From Mangrovicoccus sp. HB161399 (lineage in GTDB: Bacteria > Pseudomonadota > Alphaproteobacteria > Rhodobacterales > Rhodobacteraceae), in NCBI RefSeq assembly GCF_013184745.1, contig NZ_JAATVU010000058.1:1-36102 (forward strand): a stretch of DNA of 36,102 nucleotides, written 5' to 3'. Position numbers and translations under genes: made by a program. The notes under the pieces were generated by a model. It worked only from the letters and a program-made list of their open reading frames with translations. It ran no database searches and was not told the origin of the DNA. How positions within the stretch are numbered: position 1 is the stretch's first letter; every line of letters starts with the position of its first letter. Of the stretch, positions 19,926-28,601 are shown in pieces.

Positions 19926-20591
19926 ATGATCAAGCTCTACCATGTTCCCCTGTCTCCCTTCTGCCGGAAGGTCCGGCTGGTTCTCGCGGAGAAGCGGCTC
20001 GAGGTCGATCTGGTCGAGGAACGCTACTGGGAGCGCGACCCGGACTTCCTCCGCCGCAATCCCGCCGGCAAGGTGCCGGTGATCCGCATCGACGGCATGC
20101 TGCTGAGCGAGAGCGGCGCGATCTGCGAATACCTCGAAGAGACCTATCCGACTCCGGCGCTGATGCCGCAGAACGCCAAGGAGCGCGCCGAGGTGCGCCG
20201 CCTGGTGGGCTGGTTCGACGACACGTTCTTCCGCCAGGTGACGGTCAATGTCCTCTACGAGCGGGTGAACAAGAAGATCACCAAGTCGGGCTATCCCGAC
20301 AGCCGGTCGGTCAAGCAGGGGCTGACCGCAATCAAGTTCCATCTCGACTACATGACCCAGCTTCTGGACCAGCGCCGCTGGCTGGCGGGCGACGTGATGA
20401 CGCTTGCCGATTTCGCCGCGGCCGCGCATCTGAGCTGTCTCGACTACACGTCGGACGTGGACTGGCACCGCAGCGCCGCGGTGAAGGACTGGTATGCCAA
20501 GATCAAGAGCCGGCCGGCCTTCCGAGGGCTGCTGTCGGACCAGGTTGCAGGCTTCATCCCGCCCGCGCATTATGCCGACCTGGATTTCTGA
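19926..20591 (+). CDS. Glutathione S-transferase family protein
   Basis: This 221-residue cytosolic protein has an N-terminal thioredoxin fold, MIKLYHVPLSPFCRKVRLVL (Ser/Cys at 10-13 as active-site candidates). It carries the NPAGKVPVI cis-proline loop and SESGAICEYLEE for the glutathione gamma-glutamyl group. The C-terminal helical domain contains LAGDVMTLADFAAAAHLSCLDY. The ATG at 19926 starts the conserved fold; a frame from 19866 would add 20 unsupported residues. The gene ends 31 bp before queG and is likely co-transcribed with it. Substrate unknown. Confidence 0.9.
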   Translation: MIKLYHVPLSPFCRKVRLVLAEKRLEVDLVEERYWERDPDFLRRNPAGKVPVIRIDGMLLSESGAICEYLEETYPTPALMPQNAKERAEVRRLVGWFDDTFFRQVTVNVLYERVNKKITKSGYPDSRSVKQGLTAIKFHLDYMTQLLDQRRWLAGDVMTLADFAAAAHLSCLDYTSDVDWHRSAAVKDWYAKIKSRPAFRGLLSDQVAGFIPPAHYADLDF

Positions 20592-20622
20592 GCCGGGCTG
20601 AACCGGCCGGACGGAGGGTGCA

Positions 20623-21675
20623 ATGGAGGCAGCCGCGCTGAAGGCGAGGCTCCGCGAAGAGGCCGAGGCGGCGGGCTTTGCCGCCATGGGCATCTGCCGC
20701 CCCGATGCCGTGCCCGAATTGCCGGAGCGCCTGGCCGCCTTCCTGGCCGACGGCCGCCACGGACAGATGGGCTGGATGGCGGAGCGGACCCATTGGCGTG
20801 CCGACCCGTCCGTGCTCTGGCCGGACTGCCGCTCGGTGGTGATGCTGGCCGAAAGCTATGCGCCGCGACATGATCCGCTGGAAGTGCTGGAACGCCCCGA
20901 CCGCGCCGGGATCAGCGTCTATGCCCATGGAAAGGATTACCACGACCTGGTGAAGAAGCGGCTGAAGCGGGTCGGCCGCTGGCTGATCGAACAGGCGCCG
21001 GGCAGCGAGATCAAGGTCTTCGTCGACACGGCTCCGGTGATGGAGAAGCCGCTGGCCGCCGCTGCCGGGCTGGGCTGGCAAGGCAAGCATACCAACCTTC
21101 TGGGCAGGGAAATCGGCAACTGGGTGTTTCTCGGCGCAATCTTCACCACGCTGGAACTGCCCGCCGACGCCCCGGCGCAGGAGCGCTGCGGTTCCTGCCG
21201 CCGCTGCCTCGACGCCTGCCCGACGGGGGCGTTTCCGGCGCCGTTCCAGCTCGATGCGCGGCGCTGCGTGTCCTATCTGACGATCGAGCACAAGGGGCCG
21301 GTCGATCCCGCGCTGCGCGAGGGCCTGGGCAACCGGATCTATGGCTGCGACGACTGCCTGGCGGTGTGTCCCTGGAACAAGTTCGCGGCCGAGGCGCGGG
21401 AAATGCGCTATCTCGCGGCCGATCCCGAGCCGCCGGAACTGGCCGAGCTGGCGCTGCTGGACGATGCCGCCTTCCGGGCACGCTTCGCCGGGTCGCCGGT
21501 GAAGCGGATCGGCGTCGCGCGGTTCCTGCGCAACGTGGCCTATGCGATCGGGAATTCCGGGCTCGCCGCGCTGCGTCCGGCGGCGTTCCACCTTGCCGGG
21601 CATGCCGATCCGGACGTGGCCGAGGCCGCTGCCTGGGCGCTGGCGCGCCTGCCTGCCGACGGAAAACAAGCTTAG
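20623..21675 (+). CDS. queG: Epoxyqueuosine reductase QueG
   Basis: This 350-residue enzyme performs the last step of queuosine synthesis, reducing epoxyqueuosine at position 34 of tRNAs with GUN anticodons, using cobalamin and two 4Fe-4S clusters. The N-terminal cobalamin-binding domain includes [10 protein letters not shown] and [15 protein letters not shown]. The likely general acid is Asp135 in [12 protein letters not shown]. Cluster ligands are Cys189/192/195/199 ([12 protein letters not shown]) and Cys215/242/245/249 ([11 protein letters not shown]). A C-terminal HEAT-like region (about 280-345) is present. Length is normal. A GGAGGG ribosome site is 7 bases before the ATG. Confidence 0.96.
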   Translation: MEAAALKARLREEAEAAGFAAMGICRPDAVPELPERLAAFLADGRHGQMGWMAERTHWRADPSVLWPDCRSVVMLAESYAPRHDPLEVLERPDRAGISVYAHGKDYHDLVKKRLKRVGRWLIEQAPGSEIKVFVDTAPVMEKPLAAAAGLGWQGKHTNLLGREIGNWVFLGAIFTTLELPADAPAQERCGSCRRCLDACPTGAFPAPFQLDARRCVSYLTIEHKGPVDPALREGLGNRIYGCDDCLAVCPWNKFAAEAREMRYLAADPEPPELAELALLDDAAFRARFAGSPVKRIGVARFLRNVAYAIGNSGLAALRPAAFHLAGHADPDVAEAAAWALARLPADGKQA

Positions 21676-21768
21676 CGCGGCTTTACCGTTTCGAAGGACA
21701 AGCGGTGGCAGGCTGCGCGGGGGGACGTGTGCGAGTCCCGAATTTTTCTGCGACCGGGATTGCTGACG

Positions 21769-22770
21769 ATGGACATTCATGCCGAGAACAAGGCCGCACT
21801 CGCGCGGTTCCGCGCGGCGCTCTACGATTTCGACAAGAGCCGCGCGCGCGATGTCGCGGCGGAGCTGTTCGCCCCGGGCGCGCCGGTCCACCTGTCGCAT
21901 CCGTTCAACAAGCTGACCGGCCAGAGCGCCATGCTGGAGGCCGCGATCCTCCCCCTGGCGCAGTGCTTTCCGGACATGGAGCGGCGGGACTTCATCGTCA
22001 TCGCGGGGGAAAGCGAGGCCGGCCAATGCTGGGTCGGCTGCTCGGGCTACTATCTCGGCACCTTCCGGCGGTCCTGGATGTCGATTCCGGCCTCCGGCAA
22101 GGTCGCGACGATGCGGTTCCACGAATTCTACCGCTTCAAGGACGGCCGGGTGGTCGAGGTGCAGGCGCTCTGGGACATCGTCGACCTGATGAAGCAGGCG
22201 GGCTGCTGGCCCTTGGTGCCGTCGCTGGCGCGGGAATGGACGGTGCCGCCGCCCGCGACGCTCGACGGGCTATGTCCCACCGGCGACGGACGGCAGTCGG
22301 TGGCGCTGGTCGGAGACATGCTGCGGCAGCTGGAGAATGTCGATGCAGGCGGAGGCCCGCCCGTCCAGCAGGAGTCCTACTGGCATTCGCGCTGCAACTG
22401 GTACGGTCCGGCCGGGATCGGCACGACGCGAAATCTCGACGGGCTGCGCCGCGGCCACCAGCGGCCGTTTCTCAACGCGATGCCGGACCGCGAGAAGAAC
22501 CTGAAGACCGCGCAGATGTTCGGCGACGGGAACTATGTCGGCTATACCGGCTGGCCGGGCTGGAAGATGACGCTCAGCCGCGACGGCTGGCTCGGCATTC
22601 CGCCGATGGAAAAGCCCCTGACCATGCGGTCTCTGGATTTCTGGCGGATCGAGAACGGCTTGATCCGCGAGGCCTGGACGCTGGTCGATCTGCTGGACGT
22701 CTATCACCAGCTCGGCGTCGACGTGCTGGGGCGGATGCTGGAACTGACGGGGCAGAAAGAATGGCTTTGA
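21769..22770 (+). CDS. NTF2/SnoaL-like ester cyclase family protein (two domains)
   Basis: This 333-residue soluble protein appears to contain two NTF2-like alpha+beta cones (about 5-150 and 180-325). The first half has DKSRARDVAAELFAPGAPVH and the strand FHEFYRFKDGRVVEVQALWDI. The second has RSLDFWRIENGLIREAWTLVDLLD, the same SnoaL-type ending strand. This suggests internal duplication. SnoaL-like proteins act in many unrelated reactions, so no function is assigned. The ATG at 21769 is chosen because the domain begins there; the frame is open to 21727. A second gene of related design follows about 100 bp later. Confidence 0.78.
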   Translation: MDIHAENKAALARFRAALYDFDKSRARDVAAELFAPGAPVHLSHPFNKLTGQSAMLEAAILPLAQCFPDMERRDFIVIAGESEAGQCWVGCSGYYLGTFRRSWMSIPASGKVATMRFHEFYRFKDGRVVEVQALWDIVDLMKQAGCWPLVPSLAREWTVPPPATLDGLCPTGDGRQSVALVGDMLRQLENVDAGGGPPVQQESYWHSRCNWYGPAGIGTTRNLDGLRRGHQRPFLNAMPDREKNLKTAQMFGDGNYVGYTGWPGWKMTLSRDGWLGIPPMEKPLTMRSLDFWRIENGLIREAWTLVDLLDVYHQLGVDVLGRMLELTGQKEWL

Positions 22771-22876
22771 GGTCATGGCGGGCGGTGCCGGATCGGCGCG
22801 GAGCCGGGAGACGGACGGAATGTTGACAGGGAAGCCGCGGCTCGTGTTCCGGTCGCAGCCGCCCGGGGAGGGCAGA

Positions 22877-23836
22877 ATGCATCGGACCGAAGACCTTCTG
22901 GAAGACGTGCCGGATCTGGTCCGCGCCGCGACCGAGGAAATCTGGGACCGGCGCGGCCGCAGCGGGGCGGTGCGCGATTTCTACTGCGACGGGGTGATCC
23001 GCAAGAGCCCGGCCGGACTGGCGATCGGCGGCATCCCGGCGCAGCGCGAGGTGATGGCCACGGCCAGCGAGTTTCCCGACCGGGAAATCCTGACGGAGGA
23101 CGTGATCTGCCGCAGCCTGGGCGGGCAGGGGATCCTTGCCAGCCAGCGCATGGTATCGCGCGCGACCCATTCGGGCAGCGGCATGTTCGGCGCGGCGAGC
23201 GGACGGTCGCTCGCCTGGCGAAGCATGGCCGACCGCCGCGTGGTGGAGGGCCGCATCGCAGAGGAGTGGGTGGTCACCGATACCGGCGGCATCCTGCGCC
23301 AGCTGGGCCAGACGCCGCGCGGCTGGATCGAGGCCATCCTGCAGGAGGGACCGCTGGAATTGCCGCTCGATCCCGAAACGGATCCGCCCGACCCTGCGCA
23401 GCAGCCCGATCCGAAGGACGCGTCCGGCGCGCGGCTGGCCGATGTGATCGACAGGCTGATGGGCGCGGATTTCGCGGCGGTGGAGCAATGCTACGACCCG
23501 GGCTGCGCGCTGTCCTATCCGGGCGGCGTCTCCGGCCACGGACCTCAGGATGCCGACCGCTTCTGGCTGCCGCTGCGCGCGGCCTTTCCCGATGCGGTGC
23601 TAACCGTGCACCATGTCGCGGGCCGGGCCGATCCCGAGATGCCGCCGCGCGCGGCCATGCGCTGGTCGCTCTGGGGCCGGCATTCGGGCTGGGGCAGCTT
23701 CGGCGCGCCGAGCCAGGCGATGGTCTACATCCTCGGCATTACCCATGCCGAATTCGGCCCGCAAGGCATCCGCCGCGAATGGACGCTTTTCGACGAAACC
23801 TCGATCTGGGCGCAGATCCTGGGCCAGCAGGAGTGA
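22877..23836 (+). CDS. NTF2/SnoaL-like family protein, second of a tandem pair
   Basis: This protein has 319 residues when started at 22877, where GGGAGG sits 7 bases before the ATG; 22820 is an alternative start adding 19 residues. Two NTF2-like halves are visible. The first, with VRDFYCDGVIRKSPAGLAIGG and IAEEWVVTDTGGILRQLG, resembles known SnoaL-like polyketide cyclase entries. The second contains VEQCYDPGCALSYPGG and IRREWTLFDETSIWAQIL. Its tandem position after a similar protein suggests they form a pair or heteromer. Substrate unknown. The downstream 640 bp contain no gene. Confidence 0.75.
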   Translation: MHRTEDLLEDVPDLVRAATEEIWDRRGRSGAVRDFYCDGVIRKSPAGLAIGGIPAQREVMATASEFPDREILTEDVICRSLGGQGILASQRMVSRATHSGSGMFGAASGRSLAWRSMADRRVVEGRIAEEWVVTDTGGILRQLGQTPRGWIEAILQEGPLELPLDPETDPPDPAQQPDPKDASGARLADVIDRLMGADFAAVEQCYDPGCALSYPGGVSGHGPQDADRFWLPLRAAFPDAVLTVHHVAGRADPEMPPRAAMRWSLWGRHSGWGSFGAPSQAMVYILGITHAEFGPQGIRREWTLFDETSIWAQILGQQE

Positions 23837-24474
23837 ACGGCGCCGAGGCGCCGCGATGTGATGGATGGCCCGGAAACCGCCTGCCGCAGGCATCTGGGCT
23901 TCACGGGTGCCGGCACGCAAACCACCGGATCTTGCACCAGCGGCGCTGCCGGAGGAAACAGCGGGGTTCGCCCGGGCAGTGATGGCGTGCGGCATGGCCC
24001 GCTCTGCAGCATCCCGAAAGGACAGTCCTCGCCGGGACCGGCTGGCGGGCTGAACGAGCGGGCGGAGGAACAGGAAGGGCAACCGGCGGTGCCGGGGCGC
24101 GGTCAAGGCCATTGGGGCAGGGCGTCAAGAGCGTGATAGCATGTCTGGGGGTTCGGCAACCCTCGCGGACGGATCGCCTGCGCCGCCGCGCGCCGAGGTA
24201 TTCATCAGGTCTGACGGCAAGACCCGCGCGGAAGGGCGGGGCACATGGAGCGTCCCTGCCCATCGGCCTTATTCAAGTTCCGTCTGTCCCGGACGCGCCG
24301 ACCACAGATCCGAGCCGCGATCCGACTGGGCCGAGCCTGCCGACCGCGACTGCGGGCAAGGTCCGAAAGACCCGGCGACTCCCAGTGCTTCCAGCTGCAG
24401 CTGCGCGGAAGCCGCTGGCAGGACGCTGCAGCCGGGCGATGTCGGCTGCAGCAGGGCGCCGGACGCGGCCGCCG
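23837..24474. other. 638-bp gap without a recognisable gene
   Basis: The gap lies between the second NTF2-like gene and the convergent phaZ. Several open frames cross it on both strands, but their translations are Arg/Pro/Gly-rich with no motif and no ribosome site, so I take them as high-GC noise. Near its right end CTGCAG occurs three times (24395, 24426, 24446). No intrinsic terminator with a T tract was seen. It may be decayed DNA. Confidence 0.5.
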
Positions 24475-25746
24475 TCAGGGACGGACGGATTTCAGCGGCA
24501 CAGTGCCGTCTCGGCCGCCGCCATGGGCGTCGAGGAATTCCAGCACCAGCGGCCGGATGTTGTTGCGCCAGCTCTTGCCCGCGAAGATGCCGTAATGGCC
24601 GGCATTGGGCTCCAGATGCGAGAACTTCTTGCCGTCGGGCAGACCGGTCAGCAGGTCGAGCGCCGCCAGGCACTGGCCCGGGGCCGAGATGTCGTCCTTC
24701 TCGCCCTCGACGATCTTCACCGCGACATTGGTGATCTTGCCGATGTCGACCTGGTGGCCGTCGACCATGAAACGGTTCTGCGCGATCTCCAGCCCCTTGA
24801 AGAGCCGCTCCACCGTGGAGAGGTAGAATTCGGCCGGCATGTCCATCACCGCGAGGTATTCGTCGTAGAAGCGGTTGTGGTGGTCGTTGTCGCGGGCCTC
24901 GCCCTTCGCTGCGCGCAGGATCTGGTTGAAGAAGGCCTCGCCATGGCGGTCGGCATTCATCGACATGAAGGAGGTCAGCTGCAGCAGGCCCGGATAGACC
25001 ATCCGCCCGGCGCCGGCATACTTGAAGCCGACGCGCTGGATGGCGAGCTCCTCGAGCTGGCCCATGGTGATGCGGCGGCCGAAATCGGTGACATCGGTCG
25101 GCGCGGCATCGGGGTCGATCGGACCGCCGATCAGGGTCAGCGTCGCGGGCTGCGCCTCGGGCTTCTTCTCGGCCAGGTAGGCGGTCGCGGCCAGGGTTAG
25201 CGGCGCGGGCTGGCAGACGGCGATCACGTGGATCTCGGGCCCGAGATGCTCCATGAAATCGACCAGATAGAGCGTGTAGTCCTCGACATCGAACTTGCCG
25301 CAGCTGACCGGAATGTCCCGGGCATTGTGCCAGTCCGTGACGAAGACGTCGCAATCGGGCAGCAGCGATGCCACGGTGGAGCGCAGCAGTGTGGCATAGT
25401 GGCCCGACATTGGCGCAACCAGCAAGATCTGCCGGGGCATGTCGGGGCGGCCCTGGACTTCGAACTTGACCAGGTTCCCGAACGGCCGCTCGACCACGGA
25501 ATGGGTGCTGACCAGGTGGTCGCGCCCGTCCTTGCCGACGACGCTGTGGATGCCCCAGTCGGGTTTCGCGATCATGCGGGAGAACGATCTTTCAACCACT
25601 TCGCCCCATGCGGCCATCATGTTGAAGGCCGGTGTCGGGGCCAGGCCGGTGGCCGGGTAGGAGCCGAAGGAGCGCGCGGTGGAGCCGAGCCATTGGCTGG
25701 CATTCCGCACCGTCTCCATCATGTCGTAAGTCAGCATGTAACGCAT
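24475..25746 (-). CDS. phaZ: Intracellular polyhydroxyalkanoate depolymerase PhaZ
   Basis: This 423-residue alpha/beta-hydrolase-type enzyme mobilises PHA granules inside the cell. The start MRYMLTYDMMETVRNASQW is typical of the Ralstonia/Paracoccus PhaZ class. The nucleophile region is VIAVCQPAPLTLAA with Cys178 in place of serine, as in intracellular depolymerases. Asp and His partners come later (a GEKDDISAPGQ segment and PNAGHYGIF). No signal peptide is present, consistent with a granule-bound enzyme. It is divergent from phaC, sharing a 123-bp promoter region. GGAG sits about 12 bases before the ATG. Confidence 0.94.
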   Translation of the reverse strand: MRYMLTYDMMETVRNASQWLGSTARSFGSYPATGLAPTPAFNMMAAWGEVVERSFSRMIAKPDWGIHSVVGKDGRDHLVSTHSVVERPFGNLVKFEVQGRPDMPRQILLVAPMSGHYATLLRSTVASLLPDCDVFVTDWHNARDIPVSCGKFDVEDYTLYLVDFMEHLGPEIHVIAVCQPAPLTLAATAYLAEKKPEAQPATLTLIGGPIDPDAAPTDVTDFGRRITMGQLEELAIQRVGFKYAGAGRMVYPGLLQLTSFMSMNADRHGEAFFNQILRAAKGEARDNDHHNRFYDEYLAVMDMPAEFYLSTVERLFKGLEIAQNRFMVDGHQVDIGKITNVAVKIVEGEKDDISAPGQCLAALDLLTGLPDGKKFSHLEPNAGHYGIFAGKSWRNNIRPLVLEFLDAHGGGRDGTVPLKSVRP

Positions 25747-25869
25747 GATGCACTTTCTCCGAAACGGAACAGCCGGAACGTGTGATCGTCCCGGTTCAAT
25801 TCGCCGCTTTTCCCGTTGGGGCGGCGCCGATAGTCTGGGATCGCGGGAACGTACGGTGGAACGGACGAG

Positions 25870-27669
25870 ATGACAACCGACGAAAAAGATACTGCGGCCA
25901 ACCTGGACCGTTTGAACAACAATATTGCGCGCATGGAGGAATTGTCTCAGAGGCTGGTGCGCGCGATGGCCAGCAAACGCGCGATCGACCCCAATCTCCA
26001 GGCGCCCGACCGGGATGTGTTCGTCAAGGCGATGACCGCCTACATGTCTGAAATGATGAACAATCCCGCCAAGATCATAGAGCACCAGGTGTCCTATTGG
26101 GGCAAGATGCTCAAGCATTACGTCGAGGCGCAGCACCTGCTGACAACTGGAAAGATGGGCGTGCCCTCGGATCCGACGCCGAAGGATCCGCGTTTCCAGA
26201 ATCCGCTCTGGGACAGCCATCCCTACTTCAACTTCCTCAAGCAGAACTACCTGCTGACGTCGGAAGCGATCTCCCAGGCGATCAACGGGCTCGAGGGGCT
26301 CGACGGGGTCGACCGCAAGAAGATCGAGTACTTCACCCAGCAGATCATCAACATGATGTCGCCGACCAACTTCCTCGGCACCAATCCCGAGGCGCTGGAG
26401 CGCGCGGTGACCACCGAGGGCGAGTCGCTGGTCAAGGGGCTGGAGAACCTGGTGCGCGACATAGAGGCGAACAACGGCGAGGTGCTGGTCTCGCTTGCCG
26501 ACAGCGGCGCCTTCTCGGTGGGGGAGAACATCGCCACCTCGGAAGGGGCGGTGGTCTACCGCAACCGGATGTTCGAGCTGATCCAGTACGCGCCGACCAC
26601 CGAGCAGGTCCACAAGACGCCGCTCGTGCTGTTCCCGCCGTGGATCAACAAGTTCTACATCCTCGACCTGAAGCCGAAGAACTCGCTGGTGAAATGGATC
26701 GTCGACCAGGGCTACACGCTCTTCGTCGTCTCCTGGATCAACCCGGACAGGTCCTATGCCGATGTCGGGCTCGACGACTATGTCGAGGAGGGCTACCTCA
26801 CCGCGATCGAGCAGGTGAAGGCGATCACCGGCGAGCCGAAGGTCAACGCGATCGGCTACTGCATCGCGGGAACCACGCTGTCGCTGACGCTGGCTCTGAT
26901 GGAGAAGCGCAAGGACAAGTCGGTGAATGCCGCGACCTTCTTCACCACGCTGACCGACTTCGCCGATCCCGGCGAGATCGGCGTCTTCCTCGGCGACGAT
27001 TTCGTCGACGCGATCGAGCGCGAGGTGACCAAGCAGGGCATCCTGGACAAGTTCTTCATGACGAAGACCTTCTCCTTCCTGCGCTCGAACGACCTGGTCT
27101 ACGGGCCGGCGATCAAGAGCTACATGCTGGGCGACACGCCGCCGGCCTTCGACCTGCTCTACTGGAACGGCGACGGCACCAACCTGCCGGGGAAGATGGC
27201 GGTGCAGTACCTGCGCCATCTCTGCCAGCACAACGAGTTCAGCGGCGGCCCGGGCTTCACCATCTGCGGCGAGACCGTCCAGCCCTCGGACATCAAGCTG
27301 CCGGTGTGCTCCATCGCCTGCGAGACCGACCACATCGCCATCGCCAAGGGCTGCTATTCCGGCTTCCAGAAATTCGGCAGCCGGTCGAAGACCTTCATCC
27401 TGTCTCAGTCGGGGCATATCGCGGGAATCGTCAACCCGCCCTCGAAGCGGAAATACGGCCACTACACGAATTCCGATCTGAAGCTGGACTTCGAGGAGTG
27501 GAAGGCGCAGGCTGAATTCACCGAGGGCACATGGTGGTTCCGGTGGGAGGAATGGCTGCGCAAGAAATCCGGCGCGAAAGTGCCTGCGCGGCCGGTCGGC
27601 AATGTGTCGCACCCATCGCTGGCGCCGGCGCCCGGCACCTACGTGGTGCGGAAACCGGAAGCTGCGTGA
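25870..27669 (+). CDS. phaC: Class I polyhydroxyalkanoate synthase PhaC
   Basis: This 599-residue enzyme polymerises (R)-3-hydroxyacyl-CoA at the granule surface. The N-terminal domain (about 1-200) is followed by the alpha/beta-hydrolase catalytic domain. The lipase-like box is GYCIAGTTL with catalytic Cys331. The general-base Asp lies in ACETDHIAIAKG and the His in SQSGHIAGIVNPP. Trp-rich WWFRWEEWL near the end is characteristic. Length suits class I with no PhaE or PhaR-subunit partner. GGACGAG precedes the ATG. It is followed by a 364-bp regulatory region and phaP. Confidence 0.97.
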   Translation: MTTDEKDTAANLDRLNNNIARMEELSQRLVRAMASKRAIDPNLQAPDRDVFVKAMTAYMSEMMNNPAKIIEHQVSYWGKMLKHYVEAQHLLTTGKMGVPSDPTPKDPRFQNPLWDSHPYFNFLKQNYLLTSEAISQAINGLEGLDGVDRKKIEYFTQQIINMMSPTNFLGTNPEALERAVTTEGESLVKGLENLVRDIEANNGEVLVSLADSGAFSVGENIATSEGAVVYRNRMFELIQYAPTTEQVHKTPLVLFPPWINKFYILDLKPKNSLVKWIVDQGYTLFVVSWINPDRSYADVGLDDYVEEGYLTAIEQVKAITGEPKVNAIGYCIAGTTLSLTLALMEKRKDKSVNAATFFTTLTDFADPGEIGVFLGDDFVDAIEREVTKQGILDKFFMTKTFSFLRSNDLVYGPAIKSYMLGDTPPAFDLLYWNGDGTNLPGKMAVQYLRHLCQHNEFSGGPGFTICGETVQPSDIKLPVCSIACETDHIAIAKGCYSGFQKFGSRSKTFILSQSGHIAGIVNPPSKRKYGHYTNSDLKLDFEEWKAQAEFTEGTWWFRWEEWLRKKSGAKVPARPVGNVSHPSLAPAPGTYVVRKPEAA

Positions 27670-27701
27670 CCTGTGAAGGCGCGTTTTGCATGTGAATCGC
27701 C

Positions 27702-27724
27702 GATCCCGCCCTCGCGGCGGGATC
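27702..27724 (+). terminator. Hairpin downstream of phaC
   Basis: GATCCCGCC (27702-27710) pairs perfectly with GGCGGGATC (27716-27724) around CTCGC. It lies 33 bases after the phaC stop. It is not followed by a T run, so termination efficiency is uncertain. Confidence 0.5.
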
Positions 27725-27752
27725 TGCCCTAGCGGAAGCCAACCGCCTGTAA

Positions 27753-27773
27753 GGAAAGAAAAAGTTTCTTTCC
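27753..27773 (+). repeat. AT-rich hairpin in the phaC-phaP region
   Basis: GGAAAGAAA (27753-27761) pairs with TTTCTTTCC (27765-27773) around AAG. It follows the GC hairpin at 27702 and may help end phaC transcription or mark the start of the phaP control region. Confidence 0.4.
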
Positions 27774-27783
27774 GCCTATTTTG

Positions 27784-27794
27784 CTGCACTGCAG
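27784..27794. promoter_or_regulatory. CTGC-N3-GCAG site upstream of phaP (distal)
   Basis: CTGCACTGCAG is a palindrome with N3 = ACT, 240 bp upstream of phaP. It matches the TGC-rich type of site known for PhaR in related PHA producers. Confidence 0.55.
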
Positions 27795-27848
27795 AATAGC
27801 ATTTTCGATCGAAACCCTCGCTATCGCAGCATGAATCTTGCGCGCCAA

Positions 27849-27867
27849 TTGCTGCACCATTGCTGCA
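27849..27867 (+). repeat. Phased TTGCTGCA repeats upstream of phaP
   Basis: TTGCTGCA occurs at 27849-27856 and at 27860-27867, an 11-base period, so the two face the same side of the helix. A GCAGCA about 20 bases to the left gives an additional inverted half. This fits cooperative binding of a TGC-reading protein. Confidence 0.45.
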
Positions 27868-27949
27868 TCTTCCTGTCTTTGTTGGGTTTTTGGCGCAATC
27901 TGCAAATCAGCCATTGACTTGACCGCCGCCGCGTCGCAGCGAATTTCTC

Positions 27950-27978
27950 TTGATTTGCTGCGCCGCAGCATATATGAA
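27950..27978 (+). promoter_or_regulatory. Candidate phaP promoter
   Basis: A -35-like TTGATT (27950-27955) and -10-like TATGAA (27973-27978) are separated by 17 bases. A TATATG at 27971 with a 15-base spacer is the alternative. The CTGC-N3-GCAG palindrome at 27958-27968 fills the spacer, so a bound repressor would directly block RNA polymerase. Confidence 0.5.
27958..27968. promoter_or_regulatory. PhaR-type operator inside the phaP promoter
   Basis: CTGCGCCGCAG lies between the predicted -35 and -10. The 13-base core GCTGCGCCGCAGC is repeated exactly at 7121-7133, upstream of the secreted protein gene. Confidence 0.65.
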
Positions 27979-28033
27979 CATGGATAGGCGCAGGAGGCGG
28001 GGTCCTTCCCGCCCGAAGTTTAGGAGAGAGCAA

Positions 28034-28480
28034 ATGGCTACCAAGACCAACGACCTGACCAAGATGATGCAGGAAATGATGAGCGCGTTCCCGATGGACA
28101 CCAAAGCCATGCAGGACGCATTCAAGACCCAGGCCACCCTGGGCGAGAAGATGTCGAAAGTCGCGCTGGAAGCAGCCGAGAAGTCCGCTGACATCTCTTC
28201 CAAGTACACCAAGGAAACGCTGTCCAAGATCGCGGCCCTGTCGACCGTCAAGGACGAGCCGACCGACTACACCAAGGCGATGACCGATTTCGCGTCCGCC
28301 CAGGCCGAGATGACCGCCGAGACCATGGCCGCCTTCGCTGAAGTCGCGAAGAAGGTCCAGATGGAAACCGTCGAGCTGATGCTGGCCGCCGGCAAGGACA
28401 TCTCCGAGGACGCGACCGCAGCCGTCAAGAAGGCCACTGCCGAAGTGACCTCGGCTGCCAAGAAAGCTGCTGCTTCCTGA
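28034..28480 (+). CDS. phaP: Phasin PhaP
   Basis: This 148-residue, helical, Ala/Lys/Met-rich protein coats PHA granules and limits their fusion. It is expected to be very abundant. After MATKTNDLTKMMQEMMSAF come long amphipathic helices (ATLGEKMSKVALEAAEKSADIS, then DFASAQAEMTAETMAAFAEVA). The tail is an Ala/Lys repeat (AAVKKATAEVTSAAKKAAAS) resembling histone-like low-complexity ends. There are no cysteines. The ATG at 28034 follows TAGGAGAG, an excellent ribosome site. It is controlled by the region at 27784-27978 and ends before an intrinsic terminator. Confidence 0.93.
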   Translation: MATKTNDLTKMMQEMMSAFPMDTKAMQDAFKTQATLGEKMSKVALEAAEKSADISSKYTKETLSKIAALSTVKDEPTDYTKAMTDFASAQAEMTAETMAAFAEVAKKVQMETVELMLAAGKDISEDATAAVKKATAEVTSAAKKAAAS

Positions 28481-28558
28481 TAGCGGCACGATCCGCGTAA
28501 CGAGTTCCACATCGTGTGTTGACGGTCCGGGACCTCCCATCCGGACCCAAGGCGGGGC

Positions 28559-28585
28559 GGGCGCAAGCTCGCCCTTTTCTTTTTG
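28559..28585 (+). terminator. Intrinsic terminator of phaP
   Basis: GGGCG (28559-28563) pairs with CGCCC (28570-28574) across CAAGCT, followed by TTTTC and TTTTT. It is short but has a strong T tract. Another hairpin (GTCCGG...CCGGAC, around 28525-28546) precedes it. Confidence 0.65.
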
Positions 28586-28601
28586 ATTCCGCTCCCCTAC
28601 T

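Noticed and set aside
24112-25200. 362-residue plus-strand ORF opposite phaZ
   Set aside because: Most of it is the reverse of phaZ and the first part is Arg/Pro-rich gap sequence. No motif or ribosome site supports it.
24475-27789. Single 1104-residue minus-strand frame over phaZ and the reverse of phaC
   Set aside because: Only the last 423 residues are PhaZ, starting at 25746. The upstream part is the antisense of phaC with no recognisable domain, so it is not a fusion.
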